Shown one piece after another: positions 25,925-35,256 of a DNA stretch of 64,000 nucleotides; positions within the stretch are counted from its first letter, which is position 1; each line of letters starts with the position of its first letter. Source of the DNA: an uncultured Bacilli bacterium (GTDB lineage: Bacteria > Bacillota_I > Bacilli_A > RF39 > UBA660). The notes beneath the pieces were generated by a model. It worked only from the letters and a program-made list of their open reading frames with translations, did not search any database and had not been told where the DNA came from. The stretch covers positions 1-64,000 of the forward strand of contig CALVJN010000003.1 of assembly GCA_944332205.1 (NCBI GenBank), read 5' to 3'. The position numbers were made by a program, and so were the translations under genes.

Positions 25925-26806
25925 TTTACGCATATTTTTACTTATTAATTCTATTGGTTCTGAAACCTGTTTAACACGTTCAATCAATCTTTTGGCTTTT
26001 ATTTTGTCATCATTTAAAACAAAATGTCTTTCTAATTGAGACAAATCATAATTAGAAGTAAAAAATACTGGCAGTTCTTGATCCATGCGATACTGTAAAA
26101 TTGGTTCTAGTATTTCATCTCTTGCCCATCCAGTTAAATATTCAGCTCCAATATCATCTAATAATAATAATGGAATATTTTTAATTAAATCAAATTTTTC
26201 TGCATAATTTCCAACTTCAAAAGATTCTTTAATCGTTCTAACTAATTCAGGAACATGTAATATTATACTTTTAATATTTTTTTTAGCTAGTTCATTAAAT
26301 AAAGCCGCAATTAAATAAGATTTTCCAACTCCAAAACTGCCATACAAATAAATACCTTTAACTTTTTCACCACTAAGATAAGAATCAGAAAAACTTTTCA
26401 TTTTTTTGATTATTTCTACTCTACTTTTATCATCCGTATAAATACTAGAAATACAAGCATCTTTTAATCTTGTAGGCATATCAAACAAAGAAATATTATC
26501 TTTATATTTATTCTGAATTTTATAACGACAATCAACATAAGAAAAAATCAAACCACTATTATTATTTTTAGGAATCAAAAAAGAACCTTCAATACTATTT
26601 TTACATTCATTCAATCCTTTACAATATTTACAATTAGTAATCTCTTTTGCCGAATCTTTCAATGTCGAAGTATATTTACATAAAATTTTCTCACTAACAT
26701 TAAGGTTACTAACTAAATCACGAAACATTTTATCTTCCATGGCTTTTTGAAACTTAACTTTTAAATCTAAATTATTAACATTTAAATTAAATTCTAATTT
26801 GTCCAT
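25922..26806 (-). CDS. dnaI: primosomal protein DnaI-like helicase loader
   Basis: A AAA+ ATPase of about 294 residues that would load the replicative helicase. The N-terminal half carries a zinc-type Cys cluster (CKYCKGLNEC). The ATPase half has Walker A GSFGVGKS, Walker B LLLLDDIGAE and sensor-like FFTSNYD. This two-part layout is that of DnaI rather than DnaC. ATG 26806 (MDKLEF) is chosen because GGTGAT lies 6 bases ahead. dnaB is not in this window. The next gene downstream of its reading direction is glmS, convergent. Confidence 0.9.
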   Translation of the reverse strand: MDKLEFNLNVNNLDLKVKFQKAMEDKMFRDLVSNLNVSEKILCKYTSTLKDSAKEITNCKYCKGLNECKNSIEGSFLIPKNNNSGLIFSYVDCRYKIQNKYKDNISLFDMPTRLKDACISSIYTDDKSRVEIIKKMKSFSDSYLSGEKVKGIYLYGSFGVGKSYLIAALFNELAKKNIKSIILHVPELVRTIKESFEVGNYAEKFDLIKNIPLLLLDDIGAEYLTGWARDEILEPILQYRMDQELPVFFTSNYDLSQLERHFVLNDDKIKAKRLIERVKQVSEPIELISKNMRK

Positions 26807-26856
26807 AAATATCACCAATTAAATTATAACAAAAAAAATTTAAAAAAAAAGAAAAA

Positions 26857-27621
26857 TTAACTAGTAATATTAGTTAATAAATCTAAAAAATCGATTTGAG
26901 TAAAAAATATGATAATAGTAGCTAACAAAATAAAAGGACCAAATGGTATTACTCTATTCTTCTTGAAAACATAAACATAAATGGACATAGGTAAAGCTAA
27001 AAAACTTGCTAAAAAAATAGCAAACAAACCATTTGATAGTGACAATACTGTTCCCACAAAAAACATAAGTTTAATATCGCCTCCACCCAAGCTCTCCTTA
27101 TTAAATATTTTATTTCCTAAAAGCATTATCAAAAACATAATTGCAAAAAGAAACATACCATTTAATATAGAATAAATACCAATATTATAGTCAAAAAGAA
27201 AAAACTTTAAGATAATAATTGAAAAAGAGAAAAAGAAGGTTGTTTCATCTGGAATAATTAAATAATTAACATCACTGACAATAACTATTACAAAAAAAGA
27301 GGAAACTAAAACTGCAATAAAAAATTCCGGTGTAATATTAAAAAGAAAATATGAAATGACAAATAATATACCAGTTAATAACTCAATGCATGGATAAAAA
27401 AAAGAAATTTGACACTTGCATTTGCGACATTTCCCTCTTTGAATCAAAAAAGAAAAGATAGGTATTAATTCATACCATTTTAATTTATGATTACATTTTG
27501 GGCAAAAAGAACCTGGATGAATTAATGATAGTCCTTTTGGTAATCTATAACCAACTACATTAAAAAACGAACCAAATAATATTCCAAAAATAAAAATTAC
27601 AATAGATAAATAAACTTCCAT
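26857..27621 (-). CDS. prepilin peptidase (A24 family)
   Basis: A membrane aspartic peptidase that cleaves and usually N-methylates type IV prepilins. The N-terminal domain shows FGSFFNVVGYRLP and two CxxC pairs (CPKC, CRKC) that bind zinc in methylating enzymes. The catalytic Asp residues are in SDVNYLIIPDE and GGGDIKL. About eight membrane helices, 254 residues. It lies 11 bases after the pilC-like gene. It is the natural processing enzyme for the two pilin-like proteins at 11.6-13.6 kb and 60.6-62.1 kb. Confidence 0.95.
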   Translation of the reverse strand: MEVYLSIVIFIFGILFGSFFNVVGYRLPKGLSLIHPGSFCPKCNHKLKWYELIPIFSFLIQRGKCRKCKCQISFFYPCIELLTGILFVISYFLFNITPEFFIAVLVSSFFVIVIVSDVNYLIIPDETTFFFSFSIIILKFFLFDYNIGIYSILNGMFLFAIMFLIMLLGNKIFNKESLGGGDIKLMFFVGTVLSLSNGLFAIFLASFLALPMSIYVYVFKKNRVIPFGPFILLATIIIFFTQIDFLDLLTNITS

Positions 27622-27632
27622 AAAACCACCTA

Positions 27633-29099
27633 CTACAATTGACTATATAAATCGAACATTGGTAAAATAATAGACATTATTATAAAACCAACAGCAACAG
27701 CTAAGAAACAAATAATAATTGGCTCTATTAAGCTTTTAATAGTTGTAACTGCATTAGTATGCAAAGCCTGATAATGATCTGCTACTTTTTCCATCATAAG
27801 TGCAAGTTGCCCTGTCGATTCACCAGTAACTAGCATTTCATAAGCAACTACTGGAAATGCCCATTCTCCCTTAAAAGAATCACTAATTTTACCACCTTTA
27901 CTTAAAGTTATAAGCGTCCTATTAATAATTTCTTTATAAATTTCATTATTTGATAATTTTGAAAGAATTTCCATACTATCTGTTATGAAAACGCTATGAT
28001 TTAATAATGAAGAAAACGTTCTCGTAAGAGTTGAAACTTCATTATAAATTATAACTTTTCCAATAACAGGTAAATGCATATAAAATGTTTGCATTGTTTT
28101 TCTAAATTCCTTAATATGTTTAAACATTAATCTATATACTATTATTAACCCTATTAAACCTAATAATAAAACCCACCAATATGAACCTAAAAAATCACTG
28201 GCATTTATAATAAATACAGTTATAGCAGGCAACTCTGCATTATTCGACGCAAACATACCAACAAACTGTGGTACAACATAAATAATAATAAATACAACTG
28301 CAATTATTGCTACAGACAAAATAACAGCTGGATATACTAACGCTGAAATCATTTGTTTACGTGCTTTTTCAACTTCTGTATAATAAGCAGCCATTTCATC
28401 CAAAGTACCAGCTAAATCTCCAGTCATTTCAGATGTTTTAACCATGTTAACAAGTAACGTTGGAAATGCCTTATTCTGTTTTTCTAATGCAATAGAAAAC
28501 TTTTCGCCAATAACTAATTCATAGACAACTTTATTTAAAATTTTTTTATGCATAGCATTAGTAGTCTGCTTTGCCAAAATACGAACAGAATTAATTAAAG
28601 GGATTCCTGCTTTAATATAAGTAGAAAGTTGGGTAAGCATAAAAGATAAATCACCATTACTTATCTTTGCTCCAAAGTTAATATCTATATCATATTTACT
28701 TCTTTCTTTTATTTCTATTACTTCATATCCCTCATTTGTTAAAAAAACTTTAACATCATTAACTGATGGTGCCTCAAATGTATTAGAAATAATTCTTCCA
28801 CTAGAATCCTTAACTTTATAACGATATGAAATCATCTTTTGATTTTTAATTTTCTCTAGTCTTTCTTGATCATCAATTTCTGATTGATTTCTATATTCAT
28901 TACTCTCTTTTTGAACTTTATTTAATTCTTCTAAAAGTTCATCACCAGACTTCTTCTGAATCTGAAATGCAGTTGAATCTTTTTTTAAAACGCCTACAAA
29001 AAATGATACACCATGTGCAAATTTCTTAAATAAATTAGGTATTAAGTTCAAAATATTTTTTCCAATATTTAATTTTTTAGATTCAGTATCGGCATTCAT
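27633..29099 (-). CDS. PilC/GspF-type pilus platform membrane protein
   Basis: The inner-membrane platform of type IV pilus, type II secretion or competence pseudopilus machines. After a variable N-terminal region of about 150 residues there are two GspF domains (LSFMLTQLSTYIKAGIPL and VSTLTRTFSSLLNHSVF) with three membrane helices, ending PMFDLY. ATG 29099 with GGGGTG is preferred over the frame start at 29114. The assembly ATPase that normally neighbours it is not in this window. Paired with the prepilin peptidase. Confidence 0.93.
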   Translation of the reverse strand: MNADTESKKLNIGKNILNLIPNLFKKFAHGVSFFVGVLKKDSTAFQIQKKSGDELLEELNKVQKESNEYRNQSEIDDQERLEKIKNQKMISYRYKVKDSSGRIISNTFEAPSVNDVKVFLTNEGYEVIEIKERSKYDIDINFGAKISNGDLSFMLTQLSTYIKAGIPLINSVRILAKQTTNAMHKKILNKVVYELVIGEKFSIALEKQNKAFPTLLVNMVKTSEMTGDLAGTLDEMAAYYTEVEKARKQMISALVYPAVILSVAIIAVVFIIIYVVPQFVGMFASNNAELPAITVFIINASDFLGSYWWVLLLGLIGLIIVYRLMFKHIKEFRKTMQTFYMHLPVIGKVIIYNEVSTLTRTFSSLLNHSVFITDSMEILSKLSNNEIYKEIINRTLITLSKGGKISDSFKGEWAFPVVAYEMLVTGESTGQLALMMEKVADHYQALHTNAVTTIKSLIEPIIICFLAVAVGFIIMSIILPMFDLYSQL

Positions 29100-29206
29100 A
29101 GCTACACCCCACATATTTTATATTATAAAATTAGTATATCATAACATATTATTTATTTAAACTTTTTTTTAAAAAAACATATAATAATGTAAAGGAATGA
29201 TGTATT

Positions 29207-29530
29207 TTGTATAACAATTTTTATCCATACTATAACTATGGTTTTAACAATTCTAATATTTTCAACAAACTATCCTCATTAACTGGAAAGGCAAAAATTA
29301 ATTGGTCAAACATATTAAATAATACCCAAAAAACATTAAGTATTATAAATCAAGCTATACCAGTAATATATCAAATAAAGCCTATATATACTAATGCAAA
29401 AACAATATTTAAAGTTATTAATGCAGTAAAAGAACCAGAAATAAATATTCAAAATTCAAAAACAGAACAAAAAATTAAAGAACAAAAAAATACTATAAAT
29501 AAAAATGATGGTTTAACTTTTTTTCTTTAA
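29207..29530 (+). CDS. small YqfQ/VrrA-like protein
   Basis: A 107-residue protein with a Tyr/Asn/Phe-rich N-terminus (first 15 residues) and a central segment (INWSNILNNTQKTLSIINQ) resembling the YqfQ/VrrA group of Bacilli, some of which are spore-coat related. The tail is Lys/Gln-rich. Start is TTG 29207 with AAAGGA about 10 bases ahead. No membrane helix. The family similarity is recalled from general pattern, not searched. Confidence 0.55.
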   Translation: MYNNFYPYYNYGFNNSNIFNKLSSLTGKAKINWSNILNNTQKTLSIINQAIPVIYQIKPIYTNAKTIFKVINAVKEPEINIQNSKTEQKIKEQKNTINKNDGLTFFL

Positions 29531-29535
29531 AAATC

Positions 29536-29598
29536 AAAAAAAGCCAACAATTATTGATATTCAATAAAGAATATTTACTTAATTGCATTGGCTTTTTA
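29536..29598. terminator. bidirectional terminator next to parC
   Basis: A long stem pairing AAAAAGCCAA-CAAT with ATTG-CA-TTGGCTTTTT across a 35-base interior, with A and T runs at either end, between convergent genes. Confidence 0.65.
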
Positions 29599-32124
29599 TT
29601 AATCAGAGTCTAAAAAATCATCTATTGATAATAATCTATCATCAATTTCTTTAAGTGAAACCTTTTCCTTTTTTATATTTTTTTCTTTACATTCAACATT
29701 GTAATCCAACTCTAATGCTTTTTTATCCTTTAATCCCACTATCAAAAATGCATTATTTAACTTTTCCTTACTTATTACACTTCCAGTTGAATATCTATCT
29801 ACTATTGGAAATTCAGTATTTCTAATATAATTAATAGAATTTCCTTTTAAACCTAACATTTCTTTAACATCGATTATAAAACTCTTTAAAACTTTATAAG
29901 GATTAGTCTTCACTTCTCGCAATATCATAAGTCCTCTTTTAGCCCTAGAGGATTTATCAAATTCTGATAACCTTACACGTTTACCAGTACCTTTTTCTGT
30001 AATGACAGTAATATATTCTACATCTTCTAAGTTAAAATTAGAAACAGATACAACACGATCATCTTTTAAATTAATTGCCTTAACACCACCAGCTTTAATT
30101 CCCACAGTAGGAACTTCTTCTGCTGAAAACCATAGACCATATCCGTTAGATGTAGATACAAATATATCACTTTTATTTAATAAAAATGCATCAATAACCT
30201 TATCATCATTTTTTAATTTCATACAACAAATAGGTTTTGAATATCTCAAACTTTTAAACTCTTCTAAAAGAGTCTTTTTAATCATCCCATTACGAGTTGC
30301 AATCGCAATTGTAAGTTTAGAATCAAAATCTATAATAGGAATTGCTTTAATAATTTCTTCTTCTTGTTCTAGCTTAACAATATTACTTACATGCTTACCT
30401 AAATCTTTCCATACAGCAGATGGTATTAAATGAACTGGAATATATAAATAATTACCTAAGCTTGTAAATAGCAACAAAACATCAAGAGTATTTAGTTCAT
30501 ATAATCCTAGTAAATAGTCACCATCTTTAACAGTTGCCTCATCACTACTTGCTTGATAACTTCGAACTGAAGTTCTCTTTATATAGCCATCCTTTGTAAC
30601 TGTAACAATAACATCCTCTTTTTGAATCATCTCTTTTGTATCAATTTTAATTTCCGTTATTTCTTCTTTAATATCTGTTTTTCTAGAAAGAGCGTATTCC
30701 TTTTTTATTTTTCGTAACTCATCTTTCATTACATTTTTTAAAACTTCATCATTATCAAGAATAGATTGTAAACCATTAACCATAATATTAAGGTTTTTCA
30801 TTTCTTCTTCTAATAATGTAACATCTGTGTTAGTTAACCTATATAATTGTAACATTACAATTGCTTCGGCTTGAAGTTCTGAAAATGAAAATAGATTAAC
30901 TAAGTTATCTTTTGCTTCAACTTTATTTTTGCTAGCTCTTATAGCTTTAATAACCTCATCTAGAATAGATAAGCATCTAATTAAACCTTCAACAATATGA
31001 AGTCTAGCTTTAGCATGCTCTAAATCAAATTTTGTTCTTCTAGTAATAAACTCTTTTTGATGAACAATATATGCATCTAAAATTTCACGCAATCCTAATT
31101 GTTTAGGTGCTCTATTAACGATAGCAATCATATTAAAATTATAAGAAATTTGTAATTCTGTATTTTTTAATAAATAATTTAATATAACTTCTTTATTGGC
31201 ATCCTTTTTAATATCAATTGCAATTCGCAATCCATCTCTATCTGATTCATCACGAACTTCTAATATTCCTTCTATCTTTTTATCAATTCTTATTTCATCT
31301 ATTTTTCTTACCAACTGTGATTTATTAACTTCATAAGGTATTTCTGTTACTATTAAAGATACTTTTCCTTTTGACTCTTCAAAAAAAGTTCTAGCTTTAA
31401 CAATTACTTTTCCACGACCATTGTCATAAGCTTTTTTTATTCCTTCTATTCCCTCAACAATACCACCAGTTGGAAAATCTGGGCCTTTAACAATACCCAT
31501 AAGTGTTTCCAAAGTACAATTAGGATTATCAATTCTTTTTATAGTAGCATCGATTATTTCTCCTAAATTATGTGGTGGAATATTAGTAGCATAACCAGCA
31601 CTAATACCAGTAGAACCATTTACTAATAAATTAGGAAATCTTGCCGGTAAAACTGTCGGTTCCATTACTGTATCATCAAAATTAGGTGCAAATTCAACAG
31701 TATCTCTATCAATATCTCTAATTAGTTCATTGCTAATTTTGGACAGTCTTGCCTCTGTATAACGATATGCAGCCGGAGAATCTCCATCAATTGATCCATT
31801 ATTACCATGCATATCAATATATGGAAGTCTAAGTTTCCAATTTTGACTCATTCTTACCATTGCATCATAAATACTAGTATCACCATGTGGATGATAATTA
31901 CCGATAACATCTCCTACAGTTTTAGCACTTTTTCTATAAGGCTTATCATAAGTATTCTTTTCTTTATACATTGAAAAAATAATTCTTCTTTGTACAGGTT
32001 TCAAGCCATCTCTAACATCAGGAATTGCTCTGTCTTGAATAATATACTTAGAATAACTTCCAAATCTTTGCCCCATAATCTCTTCCAACGAATATTCATA
32101 AATTCTTTCAAGAGCATCTTTCAT
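29599..32124 (-). CDS. parC: DNA topoisomerase IV subunit A
   Basis: Breaks and rejoins DNA during chromosome decatenation. The N-terminal half has RAIPDVRDGLKPVQRR, the quinolone-region motif HPHGDTSIYDAM and the catalytic Tyr in AAYRYTEARLS. Six-bladed propeller repeats fill the C-terminal third. The HPHGDxSIY form and the neighbouring parE identify ParC rather than GyrA. At the two positions most often linked to quinolone resistance the residues are Thr and Asp, in place of the usual Ser and Glu. 841 residues; GTAGGTGAT before the ATG. Confidence 0.95.
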   Translation of the reverse strand: MKDALERIYEYSLEEIMGQRFGSYSKYIIQDRAIPDVRDGLKPVQRRIIFSMYKEKNTYDKPYRKSAKTVGDVIGNYHPHGDTSIYDAMVRMSQNWKLRLPYIDMHGNNGSIDGDSPAAYRYTEARLSKISNELIRDIDRDTVEFAPNFDDTVMEPTVLPARFPNLLVNGSTGISAGYATNIPPHNLGEIIDATIKRIDNPNCTLETLMGIVKGPDFPTGGIVEGIEGIKKAYDNGRGKVIVKARTFFEESKGKVSLIVTEIPYEVNKSQLVRKIDEIRIDKKIEGILEVRDESDRDGLRIAIDIKKDANKEVILNYLLKNTELQISYNFNMIAIVNRAPKQLGLREILDAYIVHQKEFITRRTKFDLEHAKARLHIVEGLIRCLSILDEVIKAIRASKNKVEAKDNLVNLFSFSELQAEAIVMLQLYRLTNTDVTLLEEEMKNLNIMVNGLQSILDNDEVLKNVMKDELRKIKKEYALSRKTDIKEEITEIKIDTKEMIQKEDVIVTVTKDGYIKRTSVRSYQASSDEATVKDGDYLLGLYELNTLDVLLLFTSLGNYLYIPVHLIPSAVWKDLGKHVSNIVKLEQEEEIIKAIPIIDFDSKLTIAIATRNGMIKKTLLEEFKSLRYSKPICCMKLKNDDKVIDAFLLNKSDIFVSTSNGYGLWFSAEEVPTVGIKAGGVKAINLKDDRVVSVSNFNLEDVEYITVITEKGTGKRVRLSEFDKSSRAKRGLMILREVKTNPYKVLKSFIIDVKEMLGLKGNSINYIRNTEFPIVDRYSTGSVISKEKLNNAFLIVGLKDKKALELDYNVECKEKNIKKEKVSLKEIDDRLLSIDDFLDSD

Positions 32125-32132
32125 AAAATCAC

Positions 32133-32537
32133 CTACTCATTATAATTGCTATTTTTCAATAAATAATCATAAGTATTTACATATACTTTATCAATATTAT
32201 CTTTAGAATCACTCAATATAGTATTTATTAATTTTCTCGTATATAAAATATTTAAGTTATTCTGATATATGTCTTTAGCTAAATAACTTGTATTAGGATT
32301 TTCTATACTATATTTATCAAAAGACATCTTAATATCTTTAGGATTTACATGTCTTATTAATTTACTATATATAAAACTTGATTTTTCATCATCGTGAGAA
32401 AAAAAGAGATTTTCTAAATCACTTATATTAATTCTTCCTTCCTCAAAAAGATAATATAAAGTCATTCCAAATTTACTAAATTCATCTAATCTATTTTCTA
32501 GTTTTTTGCTTGTAACTTTATCCGCAATTAAGGCCAT
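32133..32537 (-). CDS. uncharacterised helical protein between parE and parC
   Basis: A 134-residue soluble, mostly helical protein without recognisable motifs. AGTGGTG precedes its ATG, and it sits 16 bases after parE and 8 before parC, so it is translated from the parEC mRNA. The first part (KLENRLDEFSKFGMTLYYLF) looks like a helical hairpin. I cannot name a family. An association with topoisomerase IV is only positional. Confidence 0.65.
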   Translation of the reverse strand: MALIADKVTSKKLENRLDEFSKFGMTLYYLFEEGRINISDLENLFFSHDDEKSSFIYSKLIRHVNPKDIKMSFDKYSIENPNTSYLAKDIYQNNLNILYTRKLINTILSDSKDNIDKVYVNTYDYLLKNSNYNE

Positions 32538-32553
32538 ACTACACCACTTTCTA

Positions 32554-34455
32554 CTAAATCTTATAACTATCTTCTAAAGAAAACTCAACATTTTCTTCAA
32601 TCCATTCTTTTCTTGGTTCGACATTATCCCCCATTAAAACGCTAACTCTTTTTTCTGCTAAAAGTGCATCATCTATTTTTACCCTTATTAACTTTCTAGT
32701 ATCAGGATTCATAGTAGTATCTGCAAGTTGATCAGCATTCATTTCTCCTAATCCTTTATATCTTTGGACTTCGCATTTTTTATTTTTAGTTTTTTCTTTC
32801 ATCTCTTCAATATTATAAGCATAATCTATATTTTTACCACATGTAATTTTAAATAAAGGAGGAAGAGCAATATAAAGCTTTCCGGCTTCAATAAGTGGTT
32901 TCATATAACGATAAAAGAAAGTTAAAAGTAAGCATTGAATATGTCCTCCATCTTCATCAGCATCACTCATTATGATAACCTTATCATATTCACAATCATC
33001 TATTTCAAAATTTGGACCATAACCTGCACCAATAGTATATATCATAGTATTGATTTCTTCATTTTTAAAAATATCATCTATACTTGCTTTTTCTGTGTTA
33101 ATAACTTTACCGCGAAGAGGTAAAATAGCTTGAAACTTTCTATCACGACCTTGCTTTGCAGAACCACCAGCAGAATCTCCTTCTACCAAAAACAACTCAT
33201 TTTTATTTTTATTTCTTGTTTGTGCTGGTGTTAATTTTCCAGATAACGCTCGTTCTTTTTTATTGTTAGTTTTTCCTTTACGAGCTTCTTCCCTAGCCTT
33301 TCTTGCAGCTTCACGGGCAATTTTACTTTTTAAAGATTTGTCTAAAATATCAGTTGCTACTTTTTTATTTTCTTCAAGAAAGAATTGTAACTTTTCACTA
33401 ACGATAGTCTCTACAACAGTACGAGCGATTGGTGTACCTAATTTACCTTTTGTCTGTCCTTCAAACTGTAACAGTGCTTCTGGTATTTTTAAACTAATTA
33501 TAGCGGTAAGCCCCTCTCTTACATCACTACCTTCTAATGGTTTATCTTTAGGTTTTATATAGCCATTATTTTTAGCATAATCATTAAAAATACGTGTCAA
33601 AGCTGTTTTAAATCCAACCTCATGACTTCCTCCGTCTGGAGTTTTAACATTATTTACAAAAGATATAATATTTTCTTGATAAGTATCAGTATATTGCATT
33701 GCAATATCAACTTCTATGCCATCTTTTGATCCATCAAAAGAAATAACTTTATGTAACGTATTTTTATCATCATTAAGATATTCAACAAACTCTTTTAAAC
33801 CATTTTCATAATGATATTTATTACTTCTGCCAGTAATTTCATCTAATACTTCAATTGTTAACCCTCTCAATAAAAATGCTGATTCTTGCATTCTTTCACA
33901 TATTGTCGTAAAAGAAAAATTAACAATAGGAAAAATTGTTTCATCCGGCAAAAATCTAACTGTTGTACCAGTCTTATTAGTTGTACCTATCTCTTTAAGT
34001 GGAACAGCAACATTACCACCATTTTCAAATTTAATATAATATTCTTTTTTATCCTTTTTTATAACTACTTCCATCCATTTACTAAGAGCATTTACAACAC
34101 TAGCACCAACACCATGAAGGCCTCCTGATACTTTATAACCGGCTTCTTCAAATTTACCACCAGCATGTAAAATAGTATATATAACTTCAGGAGTCGTTCT
34201 TCCTGACTCGTGAAAACCAACTGGAACTCCCCTTCCGTGATCCTCCACACTAATACTACCATCTTTATGCATAGTAACTTTTATTAAATCTCCAAAACCA
34301 TTTATTGCCTCATCAATGGCATTATCAACAATTTCCCATACTAAATGATGTAATCCCTTTTTATCTGTAGATCCAATATACATTCCTGGTCTTTTTCTAA
34401 CGGCCTCTAGTCCCTCTAAAATTTTAATAGAGCTTTCATCATATCTTAATGCCAT
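32554..34455 (-). CDS. parE: DNA topoisomerase IV subunit B
   Basis: ATPase subunit of topoisomerase IV. GHKL motifs include EIVDNAIDEAINGFG and DHGRGVPVG, with a GGLHGVGASVVNALS lid. The Toprim part has LVEGDSAGGSAKQGRD and MSDADEDG, and the C-terminus has RYKGLGEMNADQL. Length 633 is normal. AGGAGATGAT precedes the ATG. It heads the operon with the 134-residue gene and parC. Confidence 0.96.
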   Translation of the reverse strand: MALRYDESSIKILEGLEAVRKRPGMYIGSTDKKGLHHLVWEIVDNAIDEAINGFGDLIKVTMHKDGSISVEDHGRGVPVGFHESGRTTPEVIYTILHAGGKFEEAGYKVSGGLHGVGASVVNALSKWMEVVIKKDKKEYYIKFENGGNVAVPLKEIGTTNKTGTTVRFLPDETIFPIVNFSFTTICERMQESAFLLRGLTIEVLDEITGRSNKYHYENGLKEFVEYLNDDKNTLHKVISFDGSKDGIEVDIAMQYTDTYQENIISFVNNVKTPDGGSHEVGFKTALTRIFNDYAKNNGYIKPKDKPLEGSDVREGLTAIISLKIPEALLQFEGQTKGKLGTPIARTVVETIVSEKLQFFLEENKKVATDILDKSLKSKIAREAARKAREEARKGKTNNKKERALSGKLTPAQTRNKNKNELFLVEGDSAGGSAKQGRDRKFQAILPLRGKVINTEKASIDDIFKNEEINTMIYTIGAGYGPNFEIDDCEYDKVIIMSDADEDGGHIQCLLLTFFYRYMKPLIEAGKLYIALPPLFKITCGKNIDYAYNIEEMKEKTKNKKCEVQRYKGLGEMNADQLADTTMNPDTRKLIRVKIDDALLAEKRVSVLMGDNVEPRKEWIEENVEFSLEDSYKI

Positions 34456-34604
34456 TTTATCATCTCCTACCTAATTATAACAAATTTAAAATTATTTTAA
34501 ATATTATTTATATAAATTAACTTTAATACAGATAAAAAATAAGCTATTTCTAACTTATTCTACATATAAAACTATAACACATTTTTTTTAATAAAAACAA
34601 GAAT

Positions 34605-35246
34605 TTATTTTTTTTCAAAAGAAACTTTTTCTTTTTTTTCTCTATATTTCAAATACTTTTTATAAATTACATACAAAGATCTAAACTCACGATAAGAAGA
34701 AAATGATTCTGGAATTTTTTTAAATATTTCACGATTATCAAAATGAGTATTATTAATTTCTCTAATCAAATTACAATTATAGCTATTTATAGAAGGCATA
34801 CTACGTACATAATCTAAAACATAATCTCTAAAGGAAGAATTACTATCTATTAATTCACTATACATCCCATAAAAAATTTCTTTAGTTGTAGGATTTGCAA
34901 AATCAACTGAATTTCCTATTAGATTAGTAGCAACCGCGTGTAACATTTTATCATTCCAAACAACAGGTAATTTATTAATTTTACCAGTTTTTCTACTAAT
35001 ATATTGTACATAAACAGTCTTAGCAAAATCCTCTTTACTACAATGAATATCATTATTTAAATAAGAATAAATATCATATGGTCCTAAAAAAGATGTTGTA
35101 AGTATATCAATATTTGCCAAAGAAGTATTAAAATATTCTTCATCAACTAATGGTATAAAGTCCTTACAATGAAAATCAAACACTTCTTTACCACCATCAA
35201 AAAAATCTTCAGTAATTAAAGCATAGTTTTCATTAAACACTTTCAT
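34605..35246 (-). CDS. uncharacterised protein after priA
   Basis: About 213 residues, soluble, with no motif I recognise. The sequence alternates acidic and aromatic segments and ends in a Lys/Glu-rich helix. ATG 35246 is chosen because AGGGGGGAG lies right before it; the longer frame from 35282 would overlap priA by 26 bases. It follows priA immediately and is probably co-transcribed. Confidence 0.65.
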   Translation of the reverse strand: MKVFNENYALITEDFFDGGKEVFDFHCKDFIPLVDEEYFNTSLANIDILTTSFLGPYDIYSYLNNDIHCSKEDFAKTVYVQYISRKTGKINKLPVVWNDKMLHAVATNLIGNSVDFANPTTKEIFYGMYSELIDSNSSFRDYVLDYVRSMPSINSYNCNLIREINNTHFDNREIFKKIPESFSSYREFRSLYVIYKKYLKYREKKEKVSFEKK

Positions 35247-35256
35247 AAACTCCCCC

